Assembly (NCBI RefSeq): GCF_002777825.1
Contig: NZ_MEIR01000055.1
Span: forward strand, 1 to 43,029
Direction: 5' to 3'
DNA length: 43,029 bases
Source: Snodgrassella alvi
Lineage (GTDB): Bacteria; Pseudomonadota; Gammaproteobacteria; Burkholderiales; Neisseriaceae
Positions 34,288 to 43,029 of this stretch are shown one piece after another (the first letter of the stretch is position 1; each line of letters begins with the position of its first letter). The notes under the pieces are model-generated. The model did not search any database, had not been told where the DNA came from, and worked only from the letters and a program-made list of their open reading frames with translations. The position numbers were made by a program, and so were the translations under genes.

Positions 34288-37200
34288 TTACGCTTCTGCC
34301 ATATCGAGTGCCTGACGGATATTCACTTCAACAATACGCGATACGCCTTTTTCTTGCATGGTCACGCCTACCAGTTGCTCAGCCATTTCCATGGTTAGGC
34401 GGTTATGCGAAATATAGACAAACTGGGTGTGTGCCGACATTTGTTGTACCAGATTACAAAAGCGGCTGGTATTGGCATCATCCAGCGGTGCATCCACCTC
34501 ATCCAGCAGACAGAATGGAGCCGGATTAAGGCTGAACAGGGCAAATACCAGACTCATGGCGGTTAAGGCTTTTTCGCCACCGGAAAGTAGATGAATGGTG
34601 CTGTTTTTTTTGCCAGGCGGGCGTGCCATGATGGATACGCCAGCGCTGAGTAAATCATCGCCCACCATATCCAGCCGCGCTTCACCACCGCCAAACAGGG
34701 TGGGGAAATAGCTTTGTACTTTTTCGTTTACTGCATCAAAAGTGGTTTTAAAGCGGGTTTTAGTTTCTTCATCAATGGTACTGATGGCCTCTTCCAGCAG
34801 GGCAATGGCTGCCTGTACATCAGTTGTCTGCTTCTGATAATACTCAGCGCGCTCATGCGCTTCTTCCAGTTCCTGTAATGCGGCCAGATTAACTGCGCCC
34901 AGTGCGTTGATTTTCTGTGCCAGTGCGGCGATTTGCTGGCTTAGTTCGGGTGCTGCCTGAGCTGACTGGGCAAACTGCTCAGCCAATGCATCCAGATTGG
35001 CATTATTTTGCTGTAGCGTTTCATGAAAGCGTTTGGCATTGAGCAAGGCTTCCTGTTGCTGTAGCAGGGCTGTTTGGGTATCAGCCTGTAGCTGCGGTAA
35101 GCGGCTATTAAGGGTATGCTGTTGCTGCTGCGTCTGTTGTAGTTGCTGTTGAAGCTGCTGTAGCTGTTGCTGTGCGGCTGTACACCGCTCATTAGCCACA
35201 TCAATCTGTGCATTCAGCTCCTCGGTTTGCAGGGTTTGCTCATCGTCCATTTCCTGCTCGGCAATACCTAGAGCCAGCTCACTCTGACGTTCCTGCCAGC
35301 GTTCGGTGTCGCGGGCAATGCGCTGGCGTTCCTGAGTGGCACTCTGGATGCACTGTTGCAGACGCACAATGGCCATTTCCACCAAGCCCTGCTGCCGTCG
35401 TGCTTCCAGTAAAGCTAGCTGGCTTTGTTTTAATGTCTGCTGCTGATTTTGCTGGCTGGCCGTGTGATTCTGTAACTGCGGGCGCAACTGCTCAATAGCC
35501 AGAGACAGGTTTTCTGCATCAGCCTGTGCCTGTTGCTGCACCTGCTGCTGTAGGGTCATTTCGCTGCTTATCTGCACGCTTTCCTGCTGAATATGCTCAC
35601 GCCGTAACTGCCCCTGACTGGTGCGTGCCAGTAATTCAGTAGCCTGTGCTGAGGCAGTTTGCCAGCGCTGTTGCTGCTGTTTCAGTTGCTGCTGGCATTG
35701 ATTTAGCTGGGCTTCGGTATTTTCCAGATTGCGCTGTGCCAGTTGCATCGCTTCAGCTGCCTGTTGTAATGGTTTTTCCAGCTCAGCCAGTGCCTGCTGC
35801 TGCTCATGCAGTTGCTGCTGTTGTTGCAGTAGGCTGATGCCATTATCTTCGGTATATAAAGTGACACTAACCGCATCAACACAGTGACCTTCCGGTGTGA
35901 TAATTAGCTGATGTGGCTGTAAGTCAGTTTGCAAAAGCAGGGCAGCTTGCAGTGTTTCAGCACACCATACCTGCCCAAGCCAATAATGTATGGCCTGCGT
36001 AAAAGGTGCCTGTACTTCTATATACTGCAACAAGGCATTAGTAGCGGGGGGCTGTTTTTCTGCTTCACCAGCCTGATTCACCCATACTGTTGTCTGTTCG
36101 GGCAGGGTATCGGCCAGCATTAACTGTTTTGTATATTGTGCCTGTAGTTTATAGCCGAGAATCACGCTGGTGGCGTGCTGCCATGCCGGTGCAACCTGCA
36201 TATGCTGCCATAGCAAGGGAATATCTGTATCAGTAACGCCTGCTACGCTGCTGCGCTCAGCCTGCGGGAGCATGGCGGTCAACATTTCTATCTGTGTGCT
36301 TAGTGTGAGCTGCTGTTTGTCTAGTTGCCTGTGCTGTTGCTGTGCCAGAATAAGCGCTTGTTGCGCACTTTCACGCTGCTGCTCATATTGCAGCAGGTTT
36401 TCTTCCAGTGTGGCCACAACCTGTTCCAGCTCCGCCACAGTTTCCTGTGCATGTTGCAGTTCTTTGTTTTGCGGTAAGGCCAATTGTGCCAGTTCTTCTT
36501 CCAGACGCTGCTGGCGTTGCTGCAACTGGGTGAGGCTGCCAGTTGCATGCTGTTGTTGCTGTTGCTTAATCGCCAGCTCACGCTCCAGCCGCGCCAGTTC
36601 ATTTTGCTGATTCTGGCGGGTGCGTTCACTCAGATGTGCCAGTTCTTCCAGCTCAGGCATACGCGCTTCATGCTCTGCTGCCTGTAGTGCCCATTCTTCG
36701 CGCTGTAGCTGCTGTTCTTCCAGCTGCATAGTGGCTGTTTCGAGCTGTTCCTGCTGCTGCTGATCTTCATTATGCAGCCGTTGTAGTTCTGTTTGAGCCT
36801 GTGCCTGCTCACGCGCGATGCGCTGCTGCCAGTCACGCCGGTGGCGAATTTGCTCTTCTAGCCGTGCCCATTGTTCACGCAGGCTGGCACGCTGCATTTC
36901 TGCTTCGCGTACCTGCTGCTGCTGTTGCTGCTCCTGCTGGCGTAATTGTTGCAGCGTTTCTTCCAGTGCTTCTAACTGCTGCTTGAGTGTTTCCTGCGCA
37001 CTGCCATGCTGCTGATACAGAAGCGTGGCATTGTCGGCCTGATGCAGTGCCTGTTGCCATTGGCTGTAATCAAATAAATCCTGTTTATCAGCTATCTGGG
37101 CTTTCAGCTCCTGATAGCGCCGGGCAGTATTGGCCTGCCGCTGCAACTTTTCTACCTGACGATCCAGCTCGCTTTGTAAATCGGCCAGTCGTTGTAAATG

Positions 37201-37767
37201 TTCGCGCGTATCGGCCAGCCGGTTTTCAGTTTCACGCCGGCGTTCCTTGTATTTGGATACACCGGCGGCTTCTTCAATATGGGCGCGCAGTTCTTCCGGC
37301 CGCGCTTCAATAATGCGCGAAATCATGCCTTGTTCAATCACGGCATAACCACGCGCACCTACACCAGTACCGAGAAACAGGTCGGTAATATCGCGGCGGC
37401 GCACGACCTGATTATTAATGTAATAAGTTGAGTCACCCTGACGAGTAAGCTGGCGTTTTATCGCTACTTCCGCATATTGTCCCCATGCGCCCTGAAGCTG
37501 GCCGTCACTGTTATCAAACACCAGTTCCACACTGGCGCGCGGAGCCGGACGGCGGGTATTGGCGCCATTGAAAATCACGTCCTGCATACTTTCACCGCGC
37601 AACTGTCTGGCCGAGGCCTCACCCAGTACCCAGCGTACCGCATCTATTACATTGCTTTTACCACAGCCATTCGGCCCGATGACAGCAACCAGCCTGCCCG
37701 GTACCGCAATCGTAGTGGGGTCAACAAATGATTTAAAGCCGGAAAGCTTGATGTGAGTTAGACGCAT
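34288..37767 (-). CDS. smc: Chromosome segregation ATPase SMC
   Basis: Condensin subunit that organises and segregates the chromosome. The N-terminal ATPase half has Walker A GPNGCGKSN (31-39) and RQLRGESMQDVIF. Long coiled coils, extremely rich in Gln and Leu, flank a central hinge (about residues 500-640). The C-terminal half carries the signature LLSGGEKALTAMSLVFALF and Walker B FCLLDEVDAPLDDAN. The frame opens at a TTG at 37797; I choose the ATG at 37767, where the family N-terminus MRLTHIKLSGFKSF begins, giving 1159 residues. The glutamine-rich arms (runs of CAG/CTG-like codons) are unusual in degree. The ScpA/ScpB partners are not in the window. Confidence 0.97.
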   Translation of the reverse strand: MRLTHIKLSGFKSFVDPTTIAVPGRLVAVIGPNGCGKSNVIDAVRWVLGEASARQLRGESMQDVIFNGANTRRPAPRASVELVFDNSDGQLQGAWGQYAEVAIKRQLTRQGDSTYYINNQVVRRRDITDLFLGTGVGARGYAVIEQGMISRIIEARPEELRAHIEEAAGVSKYKERRRETENRLADTREHLQRLADLQSELDRQVEKLQRQANTARRYQELKAQIADKQDLFDYSQWQQALHQADNATLLYQQHGSAQETLKQQLEALEETLQQLRQQEQQQQQQVREAEMQRASLREQWARLEEQIRHRRDWQQRIAREQAQAQTELQRLHNEDQQQQEQLETATMQLEEQQLQREEWALQAAEHEARMPELEELAHLSERTRQNQQNELARLERELAIKQQQQQHATGSLTQLQQRQQRLEEELAQLALPQNKELQHAQETVAELEQVVATLEENLLQYEQQRESAQQALILAQQQHRQLDKQQLTLSTQIEMLTAMLPQAERSSVAGVTDTDIPLLWQHMQVAPAWQHATSVILGYKLQAQYTKQLMLADTLPEQTTVWVNQAGEAEKQPPATNALLQYIEVQAPFTQAIHYWLGQVWCAETLQAALLLQTDLQPHQLIITPEGHCVDAVSVTLYTEDNGISLLQQQQQLHEQQQALAELEKPLQQAAEAMQLAQRNLENTEAQLNQCQQQLKQQQQRWQTASAQATELLARTSQGQLRREHIQQESVQISSEMTLQQQVQQQAQADAENLSLAIEQLRPQLQNHTASQQNQQQTLKQSQLALLEARRQQGLVEMAIVRLQQCIQSATQERQRIARDTERWQERQSELALGIAEQEMDDEQTLQTEELNAQIDVANERCTAAQQQLQQLQQQLQQTQQQQHTLNSRLPQLQADTQTALLQQQEALLNAKRFHETLQQNNANLDALAEQFAQSAQAAPELSQQIAALAQKINALGAVNLAALQELEEAHERAEYYQKQTTDVQAAIALLEEAISTIDEETKTRFKTTFDAVNEKVQSYFPTLFGGGEARLDMVGDDLLSAGVSIMARPPGKKNSTIHLLSGGEKALTAMSLVFALFSLNPAPFCLLDEVDAPLDDANTSRFCNLVQQMSAHTQFVYISHNRLTMEMAEQLVGVTMQEKGVSRIVEVNIRQALDMAEA

Positions 37768-37893
37768 AGCAACAATAAACGCAGGCAAAAGTGCCAAAAA
37801 GCGACTATTTTAGCCGGTTTTAAATAAAAAGACAGTTTTAGTTACAACGTACAGCAGCCTGCCACACTTCAATATGGCTAGTCACGAGCGGCC

Positions 37894-38301
37894 TTAGTCG
37901 TTGCTATTGGCACGGCCGTATTTATTCAGCCCGTCAATAATGGCACAGTTAGGTGAGTCATTACCACCGCAGCGCTTATACCAGTTTTCCAGCGTATCCT
38001 TCATACTGTTCAAATCAGTGATTTTTTGGTTCAGACGCTGGATATGCTCACCAACCAGCGCCTTGACATTCGCACTGGCACGCTGCGGATTATTGCGTAA
38101 CGCCAGTAATTCGGCAATTTGTGCCAGTGAAAAATCCACTTCACGCGCATGTTTAATAAAACACAAAGTAGCAATATCCGCTTCGCTGTAACTGCGGTAA
38201 CCATTGCGCTGACGCAGCGGCCGGATTAAACCGGCGGCTTCATAATCACGGATTGTTTTACAAGATAAACCGGATAATTTTTCTGCTGTACTAATCTTCA
38301 T
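37894..38301 (-). CDS. cueR: Copper-responsive MerR-type regulator CueR
   Basis: DNA-binding activator of copper export genes. The N-terminal winged helix begins MKISTAEKLSGLSCKTIRDYEAAGLI, where KTIRDYE is the MerR-type recognition region. A dimerisation helix follows, and then the metal loop with two cysteines separated by seven residues (CGGNDSPNC), the CueR pattern for Cu(I). The 135-residue length is usual. It is divergent from the copper chaperone and ATPase genes; the promoter between them has the stretched spacer that MerR regulators untwist. The C-terminus lacks the extra histidines and cysteines sometimes seen. Confidence 0.93.
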   Translation of the reverse strand: MKISTAEKLSGLSCKTIRDYEAAGLIRPLRQRNGYRSYSEADIATLCFIKHAREVDFSLAQIAELLALRNNPQRASANVKALVGEHIQRLNQKITDLNSMKDTLENWYKRCGGNDSPNCAIIDGLNKYGRANSND

Positions 38302-38337
38302 AACGCATTAAAAAAAACTGTAAATCCAAATTAAAAT

Positions 38338-38368
38338 TTGACTCTATCACAGCGTTAAGGTTTAAGCT
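38338..38368 (+). promoter_or_regulatory. MerR-type promoter of copZ-copA
   Basis: A -35 TTGACT (38338-38343) and a -10 TAAGCT (38363-38368) are separated by a 19-base spacer that ends AAGGTT. This is the same spacing and spacer end as the copA promoter controlled by CueR in Escherichia coli. It lies between the divergent cueR and copZ genes. Confidence 0.8.
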
Positions 38369-38413
38369 TTATTTTGTAGATTTTTGATTCAATCCAACCA
38401 TAAGGAGGCACAA

Positions 38414-38620
38414 ATGCAAATGGTTCAGTTCAAAATTGACGGCATGAGCTGCGAAGGCTGTGCTAAAAGTGTCACAGCAGTACTACAAGGTACCCCGGGC
38501 GTAGAAACAGTGGCGGTTAATTTTGCCACCAGCATTGCCGATATTGGCTTTGACGACCGCCTTACTAATGTAGAAACCCTTAAAGCTGCCGTAGAGGCAG
38601 CTGGTTTTGAGGTAGTTTAG
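38414..38620 (+). CDS. copZ: Copper chaperone CopZ (heavy-metal-associated domain)
   Basis: A 68-residue single ferredoxin-like HMA domain with the metal-binding loop GMSCEGC. The last part AGFEVV completes the beta-alpha-beta-beta-alpha-beta fold. It binds Cu(I) in the cytoplasm and hands it to the CopA ATPase encoded 40 bases on. The frame reaches up to 38384, but AAGGAGG at 38402-38408 selects the ATG at 38414. It is probably co-transcribed with copA from the CueR promoter. Confidence 0.93.
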   Translation: MQMVQFKIDGMSCEGCAKSVTAVLQGTPGVETVAVNFATSIADIGFDDRLTNVETLKAAVEAAGFEVV

Positions 38621-38660
38621 CTCACTAGGCAGAACGGTTGCACAGGTAAAGGACAGGACA

Positions 38661-40865
38661 ATGGATGAAAATCAGCATACAAACGCTAACACAACAGCAA
38701 CAGCGCGCTTTGCCATTGAAGGCATGGACTGTCAGGCCTGTGCCAACCGCATTGAAAAAGTATTGCGCCGGCAACAGGGCATTATTGCCGCCGATGTTAA
38801 TTTTGCCAGCGATGAATTACAAACACGTTTTGACAGCAACCTTCTAAGTACAAACGATATCGTGCAGACGGTGGCTAAAACCGGTTTTAAGGCTATACCA
38901 GCCAGCAGTGCTAATATCGAAGCGCTGGCCGATGCCCAGTCTGGTGAGCATACCCGCATATCATGGCGGTTAGCCATAATCTGGCTAATTGCCATTCCGT
39001 TTATTATTGGCATGTTGGGCATGTTACTGGGGCAGCAGTGGATGCTGCCACCGTTATGGCAGTTTATTCTGGCATCCATTATCCAGCTTGGCTTTGCATG
39101 GCCGTTTTACAACAGTGCCATCAAGTCCCTACAGGGTGGCGTAGCCAATATGGATGTGCTTGTGTCTCTGGGCACAATAGCTATCTGGCTTTACTCCAGC
39201 GTAATGCTGTTTAACCAACATAATCATGCACACCAGTATATATATTTTGAAGCCAGTGTGATGGTGATTGCTTTTGTGTCGCTGGGTAAATATCTCGAAC
39301 AGCGCACCAAAAAACAAAGTCTCAACAGCATGAGCATGCTGCTGCAACTTACCCCAAAAATGGTACGTAAACAGACTGCTGATGGCTGGCAGGAAGTACC
39401 GCTGAGCCAAATACAGACAGGCGATATCCTGCAAACCAGCGCCGGCAATCGCATTGCTGCCGATGGCATCGTATCCAGTGGCCAAGCGTGGTGTGACGAA
39501 AGCTATCTCACCGGCGAATCCAAACCATTATTAAAACAGACTGGTGACAAAGTGTTGGCCGGTGCACTGCTTAGTAACGGCAGCCTTACCTATCAGGCAC
39601 AAACCCTCGGCAGCCAAACTCTGCTGGGCGATATGATGCAGGCACTGGCACAGGCGCAGGGCAGCAAGGCACCAATTGCGCGGCTGGCCGACAAAGTATC
39701 CATGGTATTTGTGCCCACAGTAGTTGCCATCGCCATATTAACCTTTATCCTCAACTACTGGCTTAGCAGCGATTTTAACCAAGCAATAACCCGCGGCGTA
39801 GCCGTACTGGTTATTGCCTGTCCCTGTGCATTGGGGCTGGCCACACCCGCAGCCATGATGGTGGGCATGGGACGCTCAGCACGTTATGGCGTCTGGTTTA
39901 AAGATGCGGCCTCACTTGAGCGCAGTAGTCAGGTAACTACTGTTGTGCTGGATAAAACCGGCACCCTTACCAATGGCAAGCCACAAATTGTTGCGCAATG
40001 GTGCGCTCCCGACAGCAACTTTAATAGCCAGAAAATTCTGCAACTGGCCGCTGCTGTAGAACAGCTTACTACCCACCCACTGGCACAGGCCATCATACAG
40101 ACAGCACAACAGCAGCAACTGCCTGCATTAACTGCCAGTAACAGCCATAGCGATATCGGGCAGGGCACACAGGCACAGGTAGCTGGTTATGGCAATATCA
40201 AAGTGGGCAATCCGGCCTATTGCGGTTTCAGCATCCCGCAGGAGCTGATGGAACAAGAAATCTGGCAGATTGCCAGCATCGTAGTCGTGGCCATCAATGA
40301 AAAAATAGCCGGTGCATTTGCCATAGCTGATGCCCTAAAAGAAGATACCATCAGCGCCATTCAGCGCTTACAGCAACAGCATATCGACATCCAAATTATG
40401 AGTGGTGACCAGCACAGTGTAGTCGAACATATCGCCAAACAACTGGGTATCAGCCATTATCAGGCACAAATGAATCCGCGCGCCAAAGCAGAAGCAGTAC
40501 GCCTGCTGATGCAGCAGGGCAAAGTCGTGGCCATGGTTGGCGATGGCATTAACGACGCGCCAGCACTGGCCGCAGCCGATGTTAGCTTTGCTATGTATGG
40601 TGGGGCAGATATCGCCACCAATACCGCTTCTGCCACACTGATGCGCCATTCCATAACCCAAGTAGCCGATGCCCTTGCCTTAGCCCATGCCACCGTACGC
40701 GTGGTGAAACAAAACCTGTTTTTCGCCTTTTTCTACAATATTCTTGGGATACCCTTGGCCGCCATCGGCTGGCTTAGCCCGGTTATCGCCGGCGCAGCCA
40801 TGGCGATGAGCTCCATCTCAGTATTACTCAATGCTCTGCGATTGCGTAAAAGCAGATTGGATTGA
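38661..40865 (+). CDS. copA: Copper-exporting P1B-type ATPase CopA
   Basis: Inner-membrane Cu(I) efflux ATPase of 734 residues. One N-terminal HMA domain has the ligand motif GMDCQAC (Cys24, Cys27). Eight membrane helices follow, with the transmembrane metal site CPC at residues 387-389 (IACPCALG). The actuator loop has TGES (284-287), the phosphorylated DKTGT is at 431-435, and the hinge is GDGINDAPALAAADV. Many copper ATPases have two HMA domains; here the second function is served by the separate CopZ. It is the last gene of the copper unit. Confidence 0.97.
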   Translation: MDENQHTNANTTATARFAIEGMDCQACANRIEKVLRRQQGIIAADVNFASDELQTRFDSNLLSTNDIVQTVAKTGFKAIPASSANIEALADAQSGEHTRISWRLAIIWLIAIPFIIGMLGMLLGQQWMLPPLWQFILASIIQLGFAWPFYNSAIKSLQGGVANMDVLVSLGTIAIWLYSSVMLFNQHNHAHQYIYFEASVMVIAFVSLGKYLEQRTKKQSLNSMSMLLQLTPKMVRKQTADGWQEVPLSQIQTGDILQTSAGNRIAADGIVSSGQAWCDESYLTGESKPLLKQTGDKVLAGALLSNGSLTYQAQTLGSQTLLGDMMQALAQAQGSKAPIARLADKVSMVFVPTVVAIAILTFILNYWLSSDFNQAITRGVAVLVIACPCALGLATPAAMMVGMGRSARYGVWFKDAASLERSSQVTTVVLDKTGTLTNGKPQIVAQWCAPDSNFNSQKILQLAAAVEQLTTHPLAQAIIQTAQQQQLPALTASNSHSDIGQGTQAQVAGYGNIKVGNPAYCGFSIPQELMEQEIWQIASIVVVAINEKIAGAFAIADALKEDTISAIQRLQQQHIDIQIMSGDQHSVVEHIAKQLGISHYQAQMNPRAKAEAVRLLMQQGKVVAMVGDGINDAPALAAADVSFAMYGGADIATNTASATLMRHSITQVADALALAHATVRVVKQNLFFAFFYNILGIPLAAIGWLSPVIAGAAMAMSSISVLLNALRLRKSRLD

Positions 40866-41260
40866 ACAATTATCTTTATTGGCTGTTGGAAGGTAGACAT
40901 ATTGCTTATTATCGTGCCAGTAGCCAGATGTTAATCATTTTCTCAAGGCTCTATATCTAAAGTCGTGAAGAAATTGTCTGAAAACTAGTTAATTACAGAT
41001 AAGATTAAATATCTAATGAAAATAAGACTGCTAAATTTTTATATATTTAAGTAAATTTAATATTATTAATATAAAGTTAATATCGTATTACTAATCCAGC
41101 TTAAATACGATGTCTATTGTTAAAGTAATACTATATGCGCTATGTTAACTCTATTACCATTGTGTTATTTATTACGATGTATAGGTAGTATTGTTATTTT
41201 TCAATCTCAAAACATTAAGCTAAACTTTATCTGAAAACTATTATGATGTGGGAATGCACA
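40866..41260. other. AT-rich intergenic region after copA
   Basis: Nearly 400 bases with strongly AT-rich content, no recognisable terminator hairpin, RNA gene or mobile element end. Confidence 0.4.
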
Positions 41261-42139
41261 ATGCATACATACGGGCTTAAATTAACAACCAGAATCGGGT
41301 TGTTCTTGATGGCATATACACCATTGTTTTTATTTCTTTTATTCTGGCAATTTTATGAGTATAGAAAATATTTAATTTGGTCTGGCTGGAGTGCAAACTA
41401 TATCAATTATACCTTTATTCATTATTTTGGATTAGCTTCAGTGCTACTGCTTCTTGTCGTTATCGGATATATTAATTTCGGTATATGTATGTTGAAGTTA
41501 AACAACAAAAAGAATTATTCCCCTACAAAAATCAAAACTCTATATACAAAGAAAATAATAACTCCCAATGTTTCATCATTATTATGTACCTTAGCCGCTT
41601 TTATGAGCATGTTTGACATTTCAACCTCAAAGATAATGAATAAAATTGTGTTGGTAATTTTATTGGTTTTAATGTTTGTTGAATGGTTGATGAAAAATCA
41701 AAAGGAGAACCTTTACAAAACCAATTTGGAAGAAAATTATGAAATAAAAAATCTAGGTTGGATTGATCAGATACGAAAAAAATTCGAAAAAAAAACTAAA
41801 GTAAACCGTGAATCTTGTAGCGAGGATTATATTGGTTTTTTACTTTTTAATTTTTCCTACTTAATATTTTTTATCCTGTTTGTGTATTCAGTCAATACTA
41901 AATATATAATTCTTTATGTAATGACTATATTGATTTATATGATAATTTACTGTCATAGCAAAATGTTATTAATCAATCCACTATTTGCCATAAAGTACAA
42001 TCTATTTCAGGTAAAATATATAGACTGCACTACAGGTAACAAACATATTCGAGTAATAATTACTACTAAATCCAGTCTGAATGCAAATCAGGCTGTATCC
42101 ATAGACAGTGTCACTAGCAAAATAGCTGCATCAAGTTAG
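41261..42139 (+). CDS. Orphan multi-pass membrane protein, AT-rich
   Basis: A 292-residue hydrophobic protein of unrecognised family; the ATG at 41261 has GGGAA six bases upstream, though an ATG at 41243 is also in frame. It has two N-terminal membrane helices (about residues 12-32 and 52-74). Another hydrophobic pair follows around residues 102-142. A long charged cytoplasmic-looking loop (rich in Lys and Glu, about 145-195) leads to a second hydrophobic cluster around 200-240. A short soluble tail begins LLINPLFAIKYNLFQVKYIDCTTG. Its codon use is far more AT-rich than the copper genes to the left, and it sits alone between noncoding stretches. It is probably foreign. Similar architecture occurs in some phage-defence membrane proteins, but I cannot assign it to any. 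Confidence 0.7.
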   Translation: MHTYGLKLTTRIGLFLMAYTPLFLFLLFWQFYEYRKYLIWSGWSANYINYTFIHYFGLASVLLLLVVIGYINFGICMLKLNNKKNYSPTKIKTLYTKKIITPNVSSLLCTLAAFMSMFDISTSKIMNKIVLVILLVLMFVEWLMKNQKENLYKTNLEENYEIKNLGWIDQIRKKFEKKTKVNRESCSEDYIGFLLFNFSYLIFFILFVYSVNTKYIILYVMTILIYMIIYCHSKMLLINPLFAIKYNLFQVKYIDCTTGNKHIRVIITTKSSLNANQAVSIDSVTSKIAASS

Positions 42140-42574
42140 ATAATATATGCGGAAATAGCTGATAGACAGAAATGTTGCAATAGCAATTTAAATCATTCAA
42201 AAAAAGAAAAGTCATGCAATTTATAAAATCAAACCCAATACACTAATTCGCTTCGGTTGAGTAAACCAAAGTTACATGGCCTTGTTTTTATCAAATCACT
42301 AAAACAATAGCAGCATGTAACCGGTATTGGTAGTAAGCTTCTGCCAGAAAATCAAAAATAAAACCGCCTTAAACAAATGGCTAGCAAAAACATTTCCTAA
42401 ATGTTCAGGATTTAAGCGCATTTACAGCTATATCGCACACAAATAAATTGCAGAGCAGAGTAGGGGGGATCCGAAAAAAATTGCCATACTGAAAGAAATT
42501 ATCAACAGTATTTAGTACAGTAGCTGAATTACTTCATCCGGCCGGCAAAAGCATCCCCCTGCCAGCCTCAGAAC
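42140..42574. other. Intergenic region with no recognised feature
   Basis: About 430 bases between the orphan membrane protein and the last gene. No transposase fragment, tRNA or hairpin that I could defend. Confidence 0.4.
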
Positions 42575-43029
42575 TTAAACCAGCCAGCTTTCCAGCACAC
42601 GAACCATCAATTGCAGGCGGTGTTGCGGTAAAGACTGGAATTCAGCCGGAACCTGCCCACTGCGTAGCTGCTGTAGCAACTGCGCAATCTCAGGCTGGCT
42701 GCGGTTGGCAATATTTTCCGGCAAGAATTCATTCAGCTCCAGCTCCTGCATACCCAGCCTATCAAGCGTAGTTCTGCTGATGTTACTTACCGCCTGATCC
42801 GCAATATCACCCTGCGCATTGCGATAAAATACCTGCGCCAGCGTCTGCGGATCATCAACACCTTCTTGCAGCATAGACATCGCAGATGCCGTTTGCTGTT
42901 GCAGATTCTGCTGATAATCACTGATTTGCGCACGCAAATAATCAGCCATTGACTGAGGATTAATATCCGCCAGCTGCTGCCGAACAGGCAGTATATGCGC
43001 CTGAATGCCCGATATCTCCGCCACAGCCC
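42575..43029 (-). CDS. C-terminal part of an unknown protein, cut by the window end
   Basis: The frame stays open to the window edge on the minus strand, so about 151 C-terminal residues are visible and the start lies outside. A GTG near 43024 exists but codes an internal residue in all likelihood. The visible part is mainly alpha-helical, acidic and glutamine-rich, with no signal or membrane segment. No family recognised. GC content is higher than in the orphan gene to its left, in line with the chromosome core. Confidence 0.6.
   Translation of the reverse strand, partial: AVAEISGIQAHILPVRQQLADINPQSMADYLRAQISDYQQNLQQQTASAMSMLQEGVDDPQTLAQVFYRNAQGDIADQAVSNISRTTLDRLGMQELELNEFLPENIANRSQPEIAQLLQQLRSGQVPAEFQSLPQHRLQLMVRVLESWLV

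Noticed and set aside
36170-36610. Cysteine- and serine-rich open frame opposite smc
   Set aside because: The composition is what the complement of glutamine-rich coiled-coil codons gives. No start signal or motif.
41261-42139. Possible KwaA subunit of the Kiwa defence system
   Set aside because: Only the general multi-helix architecture is similar. No KwaB-like partner gene follows, and no specific motif is recognised.
1-43029. Neisseria-type DNA uptake sequences
   Set aside because: By eye I found no copy of GCCGTCTGAA or of variants such as AGGCAGCCTGAA, including in the terminators. A string search would settle this.
1-43029. CRISPR arrays, tRNA and rRNA genes, prophage structural genes
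   Set aside because: No regularly spaced repeats, cloverleaf-like genes or capsid/tail genes were seen anywhere in the window.

Overview
The window looks like a chromosomal segment of a betaproteobacterium of the family Neisseriaceae with moderately low GC. The evidence is the gene order folC, SPOR-domain (Tpc/DedD-like) gene, cvpA, purF, a Neisseria-class type IV pilin behind a sigma-54 promoter, and the overall style of the housekeeping proteins. A bee-gut Snodgrassella-like organism would fit, but I cannot prove the genus from sequence alone. Gene names below come from recognised motifs; no database was searched.

Layout. Positions 1-998 hold the right part of an IS481-like insertion sequence with a frameshifted transposase. 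Positions 1372-9068 are core metabolism: rnhA and an FAD-linked oxidase on the minus strand, then a plus-strand run of a small conserved gene, a YgfX-like membrane protein, folC, the SPOR protein, cvpA and purF. Positions 9115-11089 hold a zinc alcohol dehydrogenase and a ferritin-like protein. Positions 11090-15948 are an accessory stretch: a SulP anion transporter flanked by long AT-rich spacers and a pile-up of decayed copies of one IS3-family element, including a 244-bp internally deleted, inverted mini-copy. Positions 15949-17062 hold a two-gene module, a PAPS-reductase-like PP-loop protein and an unknown partner. The large helicase hrpA follows at 17140-21162.

Positions 21455-29734 form an iron locus. 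A minus-strand gene train encodes a periplasmic esterase, a siderophore-interacting ferric reductase, a lipoprotein binding protein, two FecCD-type permeases, an ATPase and a small membrane protein. Upstream, on the same strand, lies the wreck of a FepA/IrgA-type outer-membrane receptor that open reading frames alone do not reveal. A plus-strand secreted protein with an M14-like pattern of metal-binding residues starts inside a Fur-box-like sequence. The picture is uptake and intracellular opening of catechol-type siderophores made by others, with the local receptor lost.

Positions 29918-32658 hold two convergent type IV pilin genes with a decayed membrane sulfatase/phosphotransferase-superfamily gene between them. 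Then come waaA (Kdo transferase), smc, and a copper module (cueR divergent from copZ-copA with a MerR-type 19-bp spacer promoter). The right end carries an AT-rich orphan membrane protein and the C-terminus of an unknown protein running off the window.

The most interesting points are the three gene wrecks reconstructed from frame-shifting protein similarity (siderophore receptor, sulfatase-like enzyme, IS3 copies), the Fur-linked secreted hydrolase candidate, and the PP-loop two-gene module with a degenerate nucleotide-binding motif. I found no complete new defence or signalling system that I could defend.
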